A DNA stretch of 64,000 nt from Diadema setosum (taxonomy: Eukaryota > Echinodermata > Echinoidea > Diadematoida > Diadematidae), in contig NC_092692.1 in NCBI RefSeq assembly GCF_964275005.1, positions 16,641,506-16,705,505 on the forward strand, given 5' to 3'. The first letter of the stretch is position 1. Each line of letters opens with the position of its first letter. The position numbers were made by a program, and so were the translations under genes. A model generated the notes under the pieces. That model had not been told where the DNA came from. It saw nothing but the letters and a program-made list of their open reading frames with translations, and searched no databases. Shown piece after piece: positions 11,850 through 24,403 of the stretch.

Positions 11850-12654
11850 AGACTCTCATAAAGCGCTCATTCTACCTAAAAAGATACTTGTAGTGCTGTA
11901 GAAACAGATACAGTACAATAGAGTATGTATCACAGAAGATATAAAGAACAATGGTTACCTGGATCACTCCCAACATTATATGTGTTCCTTGTGTCATTAT
12001 CAACTTTTTTTCTGTAAGTTTCATTCAAAACCATTCACGACTTTTTAAGTTATTTCGCAAACAGATGAACAGACAAACTAATATTGACAAAAAAATAACC
12101 TTGGCAGAGGTAAAAGTACAAACATTATGGGAAGTTATGTGCACAAATATCATGCACATAAAAGTACCTGCTTTTAACAATGCACGTATAAAACAGGCTT
12201 CAGTGACTGTGTTGTTGAATGCATGATTGTAGACATTTGAGGAATCAGTAGAACCTGTTCTGTTATTTCAACATTTACATGTAATGAACCATCATTACGT
12301 GCAACTGGCATGCATTGTATACAAACTTGAAATGTAAATGGTTGTATTGAACATGCAGGTCTATCATACAACTTCAGGTGACGTGTAGGCTGATTTACAG
12401 CGTAATACATACATGATTACAATACATGCTTCAGATGTCTTGTTAATTCAATGTCAGACACATTTCGACTGAATAATATACATTGTACATGCATACAATC
12501 CATACAGCCTATTTCAGTTCAATGCAGCTCATGTAATATGTTAAATTACACTTTGTTTCAAAGATACTTAGTGATGATCCCAAAAGGCACTATCAAATAA
12601 TTTATAGTACTCCGTATAATCTATGTAACTTAGCTGAAACACAACCTTGGAAAT
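11850..12654. other. Intergenic, nothing recognised
   Basis: AT-rich; no frame with family resemblance, no inverted-repeat termini found. Confidence 0.35.
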
Positions 12655-13105
12655 CCTGAATGATAGTACAAAAAACAGGATGTAAACCACGCTAGTAACA
12701 ACAATGAACAAATTATCAAATTAAACTGAAATTGAGCATGCTTAATTAACACATTCTGTCCTTAATTAATGCCAACTTTCAAAGCAGTAGCATCATCCTT
12801 TCAAAAGTTATAGGAGTTGAAAGTGAAGAATGTGTACAAGGTTATTAAGAAATGGAAAGGAGACTCTAAAGGCACACTTAATCACACTATTCTGCCAAAA
12901 AAAAAAATGTTCAAGATAAACTGCTAAAAAACACACTTTCCTGCCCGTTTTATGATCCCAAATTTTAGCATAATGTAGAAGACTTGCTCTTTCAGAAAAT
13001 ATGAAAAAGTCTAGATCGGTTCGGTTGACCCATACCACCTATTTTCAGTCCTCACACAAAATCAGCGTGTGCGACTTTTTGTTCCGTTTTGTGATGCACG
13101 GTCAC
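12655..13105. mobile_element. 5'-truncated copy of MITE family B
   Basis: It aligns to the right two-thirds of the full copy at 21081-21769, from ACAAAAAACAGG through CAAATTTTAGCA. It ends in the family terminus GTGCGACTTTTTGTTCC...GCACGGTCAC followed by ATATATA. The left inverted repeat is missing. Confidence 0.75.
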
Positions 13106-13566
13106 ATATATATTGATTGCAGACCTAATCACTGATTGTCATTCCTGGTTTCTTTCTGCTCCAACTTCGTCCATGTCTTACAGATGTACAGTAACCCAGC
13201 ATCACAAATCCTACAAAACATTGCACAAGTTCATAATCCATTATTCATTCCTTAAAAGAAGCAATATTGACTAGTAATAACTTAGCTGGTCTTGGGTTGT
13301 TTGCGTGTTTTCTGACAGAGTTTACCTCTTTCAATTGAATTCCATTTAAGTTTGGAAGCATGATGTACTACAAATCAAAAGACCAGGTAGCATGGGGAAA
13401 CTGAGCGAGAAGGCTGGCCTATTTCAGATACATTCGAGAATCCCACGACATATTGTGTACAGCTTAATCACAGATCTCTATCCAAAAAGTAGACACAGAG
13501 CCAGAGAATCTTGACTGGAGTTGGACTGTTACTGATGAGTGTACACTTTGATGCCAATGTACCCAG

Positions 13567-14031
13567 GCAGGGTTCCCACAGAAATTTGAAAACAGAATTC
13601 CATGACTTTTCCATGACTAAATTGCTGCTTTCCATGACTTCCTTTCTGGCACGGTTTCCAAAATCAGACACGTTATGATGGCCTCCACCTCCCCTCACAG
13701 CCATCCGTTCCACCCACTATCTTACTCATGACATGTACATCTATTATCATTAGTATATGTCCCGGGAGTTATGTAGAATTTGGGATGTCACAAAACTGGG
13801 AAAAATGGAAATCATGAACACCAATTATAATAGCAGAGTATGATCACAGAGTATGAGAGTTGCGAGACACAACAAACTGGAAAGCTGCCATAGCCAAGAG
13901 GTAAATGCGATTCCATGACTTTTCCAAGACTTTTCACAAATTTTCTAAATTCCCTGACTTTTTCTTGACTTTCCATGACCACAAATTTTTCCAGGATTTT
14001 CCAGGATTTTCCATGACTGGGAACCCTGCCA
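13567..14031. mobile_element. hAT-like MITE
   Basis: The inverted termini are CAGGGTTCCCAC at the left and CTGGGAACCCTG at the right. The subterminal regions carry repeated CCATGACTTTTCCATGAC motifs in both orientations. CCAGG flanks both sides and may be part of a target duplication. CAGGG-type termini with TTCCATGACTT repeats are typical of non-autonomous hAT elements; the superfamily call is inference. Confidence 0.65.
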
Positions 14032-15382
14032 GGCGAGCAGGGAAAATGAAGATCATAGATTGATTCAATCAGACTACCCATGTTTCCCAACACTACTGTT
14101 CCTATTCGCAAGTATTATAGTAGTGTTTTTAACCCTTTGTGTGCTGTATCAAGTGGTGCAGAAATCCCATAACATTGTACACATTGGTGTCAAACACGTC
14201 TGGCACGGAAAGCATTTGTGGTTTAATAGATTTTTTTTTTTTTTTTTTTCTGTCTCAAGTTCGTTTTCCCCATTCTCAAACCAGAGTGTGTGAATGTATT
14301 GATGTATGCATGAAAACCATACAGGATCGAGCTGTGCATAACAGTTTACACTAGCTTCAGTAGTTTGACTACGTGTACATTACGCATGAGTGTACAAAGT
14401 CTGAGGGGTAAATCCATTGATCCCTTCATAGTGATTGCTATGGAGTTCCAAATGCCTTCATTGTTCAACATATCAATGAAGGGTGACTCTGCACTTGAAT
14501 AGATCCATAACGTTAAAGCCCCTTAAATCTACACATAGCAATCCTACTGTGTATTGAACACTTGTACTTTTAATCATAGATAGCATCATTTACATTACTC
14601 TCAGTTTTATTGTTCCATTTTCATCATGGACAGTAAGAGTTGTCCTTAAGCTACATGAGGGTCATGAATTATTCAGAAAGTGCCCCCCCCCAAAAAAAAA
14701 AAATAAAAAAATAAATAAATAAATGATTTGTAATTGAGAGTTACTGCTATCAGTCTGTCTACATTTTGTACATGTTTCAAGCACATTGCACAGAAGATCA
14801 GTGACTAGCTGTGAGATAATCTTGGACAACTAGACACCTCAGCTGCATGTTTAATATCGACTACCAATATGTAACTTACTGGCAAAGGAAAGAGAATATG
14901 TTGTGCATGCATCAAGAAACTTGCACCATGGCATTATCTTACCATTGATCAACCATGGCAAAAGTGGCAGTTTTGAAAGTGCATGCAAGCATGATAATAT
15001 GACTGGTTGATTCCTTCCTTTCATATAGTGTGTAATGTATTATTGGGGGAAAGGCGTCACTCTCTATGACTTCTATGCACCTGCTTATGTACAAAAAGAA
15101 AGAAAGAAAGAAAAAAGCATCAAAAGGGTCTATTTTTAGAGAAATGCTTTGTTGGCGTTTTCCCTAAACAAGATTTTCTTTTTTCTAAGTGAGGGGATAG
15201 CTTGTTTTCCTCGTTTGAATAGTCTTTTTTTTTTCCTTTTTTCTTTTTACAAAACATCATTTTCAGGATTTCACTGGTTTGCAACATTTTCTTTTCACTG
15301 CCCTGATGAAAAAACAAGGGGGGAAATTCTCCTTCAAATGGTTCAGTAGAGCCAAACTTGAAGCTGACATGGCGTCCTCATA
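14032..15382. other. Intergenic, nothing recognised
   Basis: Contains poly(T) at 14231-14250, poly(C)/poly(A) at 14683-14703 with an (AAAT)n stretch, and (AAAG)n near 15096-15116. No gene or element termini identified. Confidence 0.4.
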
Positions 15383-15918
15383 CAGTGCACTCCCGTTATA
15401 ACGAAATGCTCGGGACCGGCAGTTTTCTTTCGTTATAACGAAATTTCGTTATAACCGAACAAATACAATATATAACAAAAACAAGGAAACCACGCATATA
15501 TCATATTCTGTTTGTTGAATACTCATCTTACACTGTGCAGATATGTGAAACGGAATGGTACGTTGTACCTTTTAAATTTCGTTTGGATATTACATTAAAG
15601 AGAGCATAAAATTGACGGAAACTGTGCGTGACACACGGAGCGAACACACCGTGATTTAAAGCATTCGCCCATGCTTGTTCCGCTACGAATTTTCGAAAGC
15701 GATCTGCATTTCGTTATAGCGGAGCACATTTCTTTTGTTTTTCTTTGTCCGTGGGGCTCGGAAAAGACTTCGTAGTAACGAAAATTTCGCTATAACCGTG
15801 TTCGTTATAAGCGAATTTTGTACCATAGACATTAATGGCGATAATTTAGGGACCAGAAGTTTTACTTCGTTATAACGAAATTTCGTTATAACCGTGTTCG
15901 TTTAACGAGAGTGCACTG
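15383..15918. mobile_element. pogo/Tc1-mariner-like MITE with TA target duplication
   Basis: It is bounded by TA (15381-15382 and 15919-15920). Termini are CAGTGCACTCCCGTTATAAC at the left and GTTTAACGAGAGTGCACTG at the right. The interior repeats TTTCGTTATAACGAAA-type palindromes near both ends. There is no coding capacity. CAGT...ACTG termini with TA duplications fit non-autonomous pogo/Tigger-type elements. Confidence 0.8.
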
Positions 15919-16855
15919 TATCAGTCAACTAGTGCAGAAACCAACAGTCACTGGGTTCTCCCTTCACCACAGCCATTATCCACTACATAGACTTGATCCT
16001 GTTCTATCCCAACTCTGTCCTTTGTCTGTGGTCAGAGACACTGACCTCGCTGACCAGCTGTTGACCACCAACCACCTCTCACTGGCCAGTAATGTACCGT
16101 GAAATTAAATGACCCTCCACCCTCAGAGTGTCCAGTGAGTGGCTCCTGACTCCATTTCATCTTAAATTAAGTTTCACCTTCATCTGCAAGAAAAAAACAA
16201 AACAAATAAAACAGATGACAATGACTGGAAAGATTACACATAATAATTATCATTAAGTGATAGAATTCAAGCTCTAACTGACCTTTACACGACTGCAGTG
16301 TAAACACAAACTTGCGCATGCATTTTAGTGAATCTTGGCTCTCGCGAAATTTGCAAAATTGAAAATGTATGTAAACATTCTGGTTTAATACAGTAATTTG
16401 TTTCAAGGACTGATGGTGGTGTGAGAGTGTAGGGTGTGTTTGGCCTGTCAAATCCCCTTCAGTGAATCAGTGGCAAGCTTCCTTTGCTTGGCAGCTCACA
16501 TGTGTCATCAAGGATCCCTTTGATTTCATCTACTCTCGGCCTGAAAGACCACAATGATATGAATAATTTATTGATAGAGGCAGGTATCCAGGGGATATCA
16601 TTTTACAGTTTTTTGAACTGTTATTTATCAACTTGTCATTCGTTTATATATCTGTACAATACTGGTCAGCTGTATAGATCCTGCGTATAAGCCAGCAGTT
16701 CATGAATTATTTTTTTAAATACTTGCATTAACTATTGGTATTATATTGTTTAACCATCCTGTGTTCTCTAAAGTAGTGTGTAGATTTGTTATTGTTGTTG
16801 TTGGGGGAGGGAAAATTACAATTTCAGAAGTATGTATGTGTGGTAAACTCTTGTG

Positions 16856-17540
16856 GTGTTGTGTAATGATACACAAAGTTATGTGACTTCCTTTTAGTGT
16901 GAAACATAGGCTATGTTAGGATAGTCATCTTATCCATTGAATGTTGACTATGATAATCTTTTGCAAGACAGTATGCTCAGTTTTGAACGATATTAATCAT
17001 ATATGGCATCAATTAGATGTGTAACGAGCTTGAATGTGCACTCGTTTATGATATTAACAAGTTTGAAAGTACTTGTTCAGTCGTTCGTCAATTCGACATT
17101 AGTATGGGAGAGTATGGAAGGAAACCCTTACTTAACAGGATAGGATTGATAGTGAATTTATTCTATGTTGATTCTTCAATATGAAGTACATGGGCCCCTC
17201 ATAACATAGACGCTATTAATACCTTGAGTATACCTGTTGACCTTCCACCATATTAATGAGATATTCAGTAGCATGTTCCATTAAATTTGAAGTTATTTCA
17301 GCATACTCTTTTCGTGAAAGATTTGATCAAGTATAGTTCAGCGTGGATGGATGGATGACATTTGACTCAATTTGATTGTTTCTAGTAATATACATGTGAC
17401 ATGAATATATACAAGTTTGAAAGTACTTGTCATGAACGATCATAATTGTTTCATTAAGTGAACATACATTTATTTGCAAGTTGAGATTGTACTTGTTAGA
17501 ATTAAAGCACAAGCTTGAAAGTGCTTGATCCCTCGTTCAT
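16856..17540. repeat. Short hairpin motif ACAAGTTTGAAAGTACTTGT, dispersed
   Basis: The imperfect palindrome ACAAG-TTTGAAAGTA-CTTGT occurs at about 17068 and 17410, with a variant CAAGCTTGAAAGTGCTTG at about 17512. GTTGTGTAATGATACACAA at 16858 also matches the left end of the candidate solo LTR at 18331. The rest of 15919-18330 is AT-rich and shows no gene. Confidence 0.5.
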
Positions 17541-18330
17541 TTTATAAGTTAATTTTTTTCATTGGGAAATTTGCATTTATGCTTTAGTAGGAAAGGTTTG
17601 TAAGCCATGATATTCTATGATAGTCTTTCAAAATTGAATGATATTTTGCCTGGATCATAGATTTGACTTTCACTCCTTGAGCATTCCTATTCTCTTCCCA
17701 ATGAATTTATTATGAAGACATATGCATGGATAGTGCATTAGATACAGTACAAGCACTCAATGTTGTTATTTAGATCGAATGTTTTATCTATCTGTGCAAA
17801 TTAATGACCAGCGAATTATTTTTACTTTATTATGTGTTACAGAATTGCCGTTGTTTGATAGGCAAAATCACATTAATGCTTTGTTTACTGTGCATAAGTC
17901 TGCACAATTCAATTTGTTTTCTTTTAACCTGTATCTTACAAAGAGTATAGGCATTATTGAATATAATGTGTATACTTTGACTTGGTAGCTTGAATAGTTC
18001 CCAAAATACATACAAGACAAGGAAAGCTCACTCAGTGGTAAAATAAGTTCATATATATGTATCTTACCCCCTCGGTACGACTAAGTTATTTAAGCAGAAG
18101 GTAAATGTCTTCATTGTGCATTTCATTTACAGTAATTGGTTTAATTGATTTAACTGTAAATTATCATTGTAGGGATTTGAGCAAGAGAGAAAGTATGAGA
18201 GAGTCTGGAACAATGATAGACGGTTTCACAAGCATGTCTTGTACATGGTCAATCAGCTTTAATTTTGTCATCCAATATAAAAAAAAAAAAAAAAAATAAG
18301 AGAGGAGTCTTAATTTCCAAACAAAAGGGA

Positions 18331-18952
18331 TGTTGTGTAATGATACACAAAGTCATCACTACCCCTCCCATTCCACTATGACCAGATACATCTCTTCACC
18401 TCCGCCAGTCATTGACCCCTACCAATACTGACCACCTTATCCAGTGAGTCATCGACCTTCATCATCCCTCGAGTATACATTGTACTTCTAGCCCCATCTA
18501 ATTTACGACCCGGCTAAGCCAAACCTAAACATCCTGCCCTTCTTCCATTGACTACTTAGAATTGTTGTTAAATCCACATCCAAGAATATCACCTCCTCCA
18601 TAAAACTGGTCCCGCCTTTGTTCCTATAACAACCAAAGTTTTGCCCAATTAAAACCCCTCTTTAACACAAAGACTCCACCCCATTCACCCATTCATAATG
18701 TGTCACAACAGTGTAACCAGTAACCAACAGTGTAATACTCATGATTGAATGTATGAAGTGAATTACAAGTTGTATAATATACAGAGAAGAGGACTTGGAT
18801 TCTGACGCTCGAAGAGAGAGGATCGCCTCCAAAACGCCTCTCAAATAAAGTGCACATGGAAACTTAACTGAACTGTGTCGCCAGTCCTTTTTCTGCTTGT
18901 ACCTCTCAAAAACATTAACCGATCCCGAGTAGCGAACATCCGCTACACAACA
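18331..18952. mobile_element. Candidate solo LTR
   Basis: The 622-bp segment begins TGTTGTGTA and ends TACACAACA, a perfect 9-bp terminal inverted repeat of TG...CA type. It contains a TATAATATA-like stretch near 18774 and an AATAAA at 18844-18849, in the order expected of an LTR promoter and polyadenylation signal. No second LTR or internal region is adjacent, and a clear target duplication was not found, so the call is tentative. Confidence 0.4.
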
Positions 18953-19046
18953 ATGTAATGCCTATTTTATGTCACAGTACCATGCATGACTTGTTACCAA
19001 GTATAACCGACAACTGAAATGATAATTGTACCACAGAAGCGTATTT

Positions 19047-19185
19047 GTGAGCATTCATCACAAAACAAACAAAAAGTCGCACCCCTTGATTTCACGTAAG
19101 GACTCAAAAAAGGTGAAACGGGTCAACCAAGTCAATATTTAGTTTTTCATATTTTCTTAAAGAGCTACTTTTCTACAACATTTTT
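19047..19185. mobile_element. MITE family B terminal fragment, inverted
   Basis: Reverse-complement match to the right end of the 21081-21769 element: AAAACAAACAAAAAGTCGC near 19060 and GTCAACC...TTTTTCATATTTTCTTAAAGAG at 19120-19168. Only about 140 bp remain. It abuts the 5' boundary of the LINE. Confidence 0.6.
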
Positions 19186-19189
19186 TGAT

Positions 19190-22100
19190 AACCCTTTGAA
19201 CACTGATACAACTCTGAACTCTGATACGACTTCGTCACTAATTGACAACATATTTACAAATTTATCTCACGTTGTCGATCAAGGAATCATTGTTTCTGAT
19301 ATATCGGATCACTTCCCTATATTTGTGGCGTTACATAATATTTTTGAAAAAAGTAAAATGAATTATAATAAAAAGGGATTTCGAGTAATATCACAACATA
19401 TAGAAAGTTTTAAATTGAGTCTCGATCATACCGACTGGTCTGTTGTTTATGATACAAATGACGCTGATATAGCTTTTGATATATTCAATTAAATTGTTTT
19501 GCGTTTATATGATGCTCATTTCCCAGTTTCTTTGATCAAATCAAATTACAAAAAAAAAATCCCAAGAAGTCCTTGGATCACCAAATCAATTTTAAGATCT
19601 ATTAATCGTAAAAAAAAAAAATAATTTATTTTATAGATATAAGTCTACTGGCACAGAAGAAGCAAAATGCAAATACTCAGCTTACCAAAACACTGACTTC
19701 GTAAAGCTAAAAAAGATTATTTTTCTGCACAATTTCAAATCCATAAAAATGATACAATGTATCAAGTCTCCTTGGAAAGTCATAAATGATGTATTAAAAA
19801 AGAATGACGGAAAGAAACGGGAAATTGATAAAATAATACAAAATGGAATGATAATCGATGACTCCCATCGATGGTATTGCTGAAGCATTCAACACGTATT
19901 TTGTAAATATTGGGTCAAATTTGGCCAGAAATATTCCACTAACGGAAAAAACATTTCATTCATATCTAGTGAATCCCAATCCTAGTTCTATGTTCTTCAT
20001 GCCCATAGATGAATTGGATGTTATTGATATTGTAAATAATTTTAAAGCTAAAAAAAGCTCAGGTCATGACGATATTTCAATGTTTCTTCTTAAACAAATT
20101 ATTTATGAAGTAGCCGCACCTTTGACCCATGTACATGTATTTAATTTGTTTTTAATGACTGGTGTTTTTCCAAGTAAAATGAAAGTTGCCAAGATTATTC
20201 CTGTTTTGAAGAAGGGCAGTCAGGACGACCTGGGCAATTACAGACCTATATCTCTTTTATCATTATTCTCCAAAGTACTTGAAAAAGTTGTCTACTCCCG
20301 AACTATCAAGTTTTTAAACGATCATAATATCTTAGTAGACACTCAATTTGCTTTTCAGAAAAAAAAACATTCGACTACTCACGCCGTTTTGTTGCTAATA
20401 GATAAAGTTGTTCAATCTATCGAAGCTAAATCTCACACTGTTGGAGTTTTTCTGGACCACTCCAAGGCGTTTGACACAATTGATCATGAAATATTACTGT
20501 ACAAACTGTATCATTACTGGATTTGTGGCAGTGCCTTGGAGTGGTTCAGAGATTACCTCACAAATCGATCACAATTTGTACACATTAATGATTCTGATTC
20601 ACGCACAGCAAATATAACATGTGGTGTTCCACAAGGCTCCCTTTTGGGACCACTTCTTTTTATTGTGTACATAAATGATTTGCCCAGGTCGTCAGCACTC
20701 CTTTCTTTCCTCTTGTTTGCGGATGATTCAAGTCTTTTTTTGACGCACAAAAATCCTACTGAGTTACTTGATATGCTTAACTTTGAGTTGAATCACGTTA
20801 ATGATTGGATTCAAAGTAATAAATTATCTCTAAATTTAAACAAAACTAATTTTATGGTGTTTAGTAATACAATTACTTGTTTACCTGGCTCAATTTCAAT
20901 CAAAGGGGTAAATTTAAATTTAAATTTAAATAAACAGACAAATTCAGTTAAATTTCTTGGCCTTTTAATTGATTGTAAATTATCTTGGCAGGAACAAACA
21001 AATCATTTATGTAAGTTATCAATAATATCAAGAAATTTGGCTGTTATACAGAAGCTTTTAAGCATGTTTTCCCCATATATGTGACCCTGCACCTCAAAAC
21101 AAACAAAAAGTTGCCAGATATGCATTTTTAGTTAGGACCATATTCTGAAAGAGCAGACTTTAAGCTTTAAAACGATGTATAACTCAAATCAAATGGACTC
21201 TCCTAACCTATCTAAATATTGGAAAGAAAGCACAAACTCAGGAAAAGTGTGAACTGAGAAAAGAGGCTCTGAAGTACAGTGTCTATTCAAGCGCTTAATC
21301 TCTACCAATCCGTGCTGGCTGTGCGATGAATGGGACAAAAAACAGGAAGTAAACCACCAGAGTAACAACAATGAAGGGATTATTAGATTAATCTGAAATT
21401 AAGCATGCCTCATTAACACATTCTGTCCAAAATTAATGCCAACTTTCAAAGCAGTAGCACTATCCTTTCAAAAGTTATTAGAGTTGAAAGTGAAGAGTGT
21501 GGACAAGGTTTTTCAGAAATTAAAAAGGGATTCTAAAGACACACCTAATCACACTATTCTACCAAAAATGTTTGAGATAAACTGCTAAAGAAACACACTT
21601 TCCTGCCCGTTTCATGATACCAAATTTTAGCAGAATGTAAAAGAAGACCCGCTCTTTCAGAAAATATGAAAAAGTCAAGTTCGGCTAGGTTGACCCATTT
21701 TACTTATATTCAGTCTTCACGCAAAATCAGTGTGTGCGACTTTATGTTCGTTTTGAGGTGCACGGTCACATATATATTACGTACCTTATATTCGACTTTG
21801 TTACTTCCGTATCTTCATTATAGCATACTGGCCTGGGGTAACTGTTCCAAAATACGCCTGGAGTCTATCTTCAGAATACAAAAGCGAGCTATAAGGATTA
21901 TCAATTGTACAAATTATTTAGCACCGACAAGCCCACTTTTCAAAAGTAATAACCTCTTAAAGATTTTTGACATATATTCTTACTCCCTTGGGATATTTAT
22001 GTACCAGTTAACTAAAGACGAATTACCTTATGCTTTCACTCCCATTTTTGTAAAAAATAAAGTTATACATTCCTACCCTACAAGACAGGCAAATTCATTT

Positions 22101-22810
22101 CACTTTTCTCCCGTAAGAGCTGCATTTGCTCTTAAAACAATAGTATATGTAAACAGGTCCGACATTCTGGAATAGCCTTGACTCTAACATCACTGAATCG
22201 CTGTCACTGAATTGTTTTAAATGTAAACTAAAAAAATCCCTCATGCAGGCTTATGTCTAATCATACAACATGCAATTTTATTCAAACTCCCTCTTCTTTA
22301 TCAGATTCGTCATTTATTAGGTTTCCAGGTTTGCTTTTCGTTCTTTGTATTGAGTCATTATGTCAAGGCTATTCCTGAATTAATGAATCATTATGTATCA
22401 TGTGCATTTCGGCGCATTTTTACAGTTACGTAACTATGTTGCTCGGGTGACAAGGAATCTTGTAAGCGCAATACAGGTGGCTACTTGTATTTCGCTATCG
22501 TCTCGTATATTCTATTTATTTCTCTTGCTCTTTTTGCTCTCTTTTCTTTTATACGTCCCTTTTCCTTCCTTTCATAGCTTTCGTCACTAGGTTGTTCAAG
22601 AAGACCAACATTTTCATCTATACAGGGACCTACACATTACAAGCTTTGCTTTTTAGTAGGTCCCCACATTTCATGTTTATAAAATTGTCTTTTCTTGTAT
22701 TCTTTGTAACTACGACGCTATGTTCAGTCTTATGTCAAATCAATTGTTATGTTATTTGTGTTTTGAGATGTGGAACAATATATCAAAATCAAATCCAATC
22801 AAACACTCTT
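19190..22810 (+). pseudogene. 5'-truncated non-LTR retrotransposon (CR1/L2/Jockey-like LINE), interrupted
   Basis: The 19196-19492 frame is the C-terminal part of an apurinic-type endonuclease, with SDISDHFPIF. Frameshifts and stops occupy 19493-19857. The 408-codon frame at 19858-21084 is reverse transcriptase: GNYRPISLLS, FLDHSKAFDTIDHEIL (catalytic Asp at residue 200), GVPQGSLLGPLLF and FADD (residues 287-290). A 689-bp MITE interrupts the frame at 21081-21769. The protein resumes at about 21771 (LRTLYSTLLLPYLHYSILAW) and runs to 22175, then in a shifted frame to the tail near 22258. The 3' region ends near 22810. Element 5' sequence is absent, as is usual for LINEs. It is not functional. 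Confidence 0.85.
21081..21769. mobile_element. MITE family B, full copy inserted in the LINE
   Basis: It starts GTGACCCTGCACCTCAAAAC and ends GTTTTGAGGTGCACGGTCAC, an inverted repeat of about 35 bp that includes ACAAACAAAAAGTTGCC and its complement. It is flanked by ATATAT on both sides, and removing it restores the reverse-transcriptase frame (...SPY then ILRTLYSTL...). No coding capacity. Other copies or fragments: 12655, 19047, 22827, 44696, and a decayed one near 63117. Confidence 0.85.
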
Positions 22811-22826
22811 CATTTTCAAGTCTGAT

Positions 22827-23231
22827 GTAACTTTTGAAGGGATAACGCTACTGCTTTGAAAGTTGGCATTAATCATGGACAGAATGTGTTAATAGAGCAT
22901 GCTCAATTTCAACTTAATTTGATAATCCCTTCACTGTTGTGGCTCCAGTGGTTTACATCCTGTTTTTTGTCCAATTCATCGCACAGCTAGCACGGTTTGG
23001 TAAAGATTAAGTGCTTGAATAGACAGATAGACCCTGTACTTCATAGCCTCTTCTCTCAGTTCACACTTTTCCAGAGTGTGTACTTTCTTTCCTATATTTA
23101 GATAGGTTAGGAGAGTCCATTTGAATTGAGTTATACATCATTTTAAAGCTTGGAGTCTGCTCTTTTAGAATCTGTCCTTAACTAAAAATCCATGTTTGGC
23201 GACTTTTTGTTTGTTTTGTGGTGTAGGGTCA
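22827..23231. mobile_element. MITE family B, truncated inverted copy
   Basis: Reverse complement of the left half of the 21081 copy: it contains CTTTGAAAGTTGGCATTAAT, GGTTTACATCCTGTTTTTTG and the end GTTTTGTGGTGTAGGGTCAC at 23231. It directly follows the LINE 3' end. Confidence 0.75.
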
Positions 23232-23340
23232 CATTTGACTGGCTACAGTTTCCCACGCCAACTGATTCTTGTCACACATTTGCTGCCTGTGTGGTATTGC
23301 TTTTAATTTGGGATCACTGGAGCATATATAGGCAACAATG

Positions 23341-24302
23341 TGTCACGAGTGGAGTGACAGACGCTCTCCTCCACTGAGGTCAATTTGCATAGAATTTGTA
23401 AATAAGCACTTAAGCATGTAAATTGATGCAAACTGTTTAGCATTTCAATAGAAGAAATTCCAGACCGCTCTCGGTAGAGCCACGGTAGTGCTATGTGTGG
23501 CAAGGAGCGGCAGTATGACATCAGGCCTTGAAGGGGACATCACGCTGTGGTGCTGTCTCCGGGACACCATTGTATGAGAATGGCCACTCGGTAACGGTGA
23601 CAGGGGCCGCCACCCCAGTCAGTACTAACTAGAGATACCCACAGATAGTGGGTTTCCGGGTTTCCCGAGAAGGGTCAAGGGCCCACTGACACTGCAAGAG
23701 GCAGGTGCATAAGGGCGTAGACTGTCGACCAGCTCCGAGGCAGTAAGGGAGCATAGACTGTCGACCGGACTTCGTTCCTGGATGCTGAGGAGACACCGCT
23801 AAGACGTCCGTCGGGAGAGCGACCACGCGAACGGCAATCGCGAAGAGTTGCTACGACAGACCACGCGACAGTCCATCCCAGCACCATCGTAACGGGGCCC
23901 CGTCGTCGACCGACATCGTCATCGACTGACATTGTCACCGTCGTACGTCATCGTCATACGTCGTCTTCATAAGCCATCGTCAAACAACTTACATCCGTGA
24001 CAGCGAGTTGCATAATCGAGGTGAAATAAGTCCAATTTAAGTTAAACATAATAAAGTCCTAAGAGCCAGAAAGCCACTGAATAGAAAGAATTTTATGTTC
24101 GTTTTTTCCTTTTTATAATTTGCTGTAAAACCAATAGTCAGTTATAGACAATTAAAATATTTGAGTTAACTGAATGCACATTGTTTCCTCCGTTTCATCT
24201 TGTATGAGTTACAGCCTGCCAACAGTTCTCAGAGGTTATGAACATTTCTTTGTTCCGTTTATTTCCATATAAAAGGATGGAAATCGGGCAAATTCCGTGA
24301 CA
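23341..24302 (+). repeat. 5' LTR of the Gmr1-like element
   Basis: It starts TGTCACG and ends CGTGACA (7-bp inverted ends, TG...CA). It contains an AATAAA at 24050-24055 and a TATAAAA at 24268-24274, only about 30 nt from its 3' end, an odd order if the latter were the promoter. The 23870-23990 part is rich in imperfect CATCGTC/CGTCGTC repeats. Minus-strand open frames inside (87 and 65 codons) are present in both LTRs and look incidental. Confidence 0.95.
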
Positions 24303-24304
24303 AT

Positions 24305-24318
24305 TGGGGGCTCGTCCG
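24305..24318 (+). other. Primer-binding site, tRNA-Pro type
   Basis: TGGGGGCTCGTCCG begins two bases after the LTR end. It matches the 3' end of tRNA-Pro as used for priming by murine-leukaemia-type retroviruses for 14 bases, then diverges (CTGG instead of GGAT). Confidence 0.8.
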
Positions 24319-24403
24319 CTGGAGAGAACTTGGCAGGGTTTATTCATACAAGAATTTGAGACGTGATTTGTGTAACCTCATGCTGTGTGTATAAGATATC
24401 ACA

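Noticed and set aside
23629-23938. Minus-strand open frames of 65 and 87 codons inside the LTRs
   Set aside because: They occur twice only because the LTRs are identical; composition follows CATCGTC repeats and no family is recognised.
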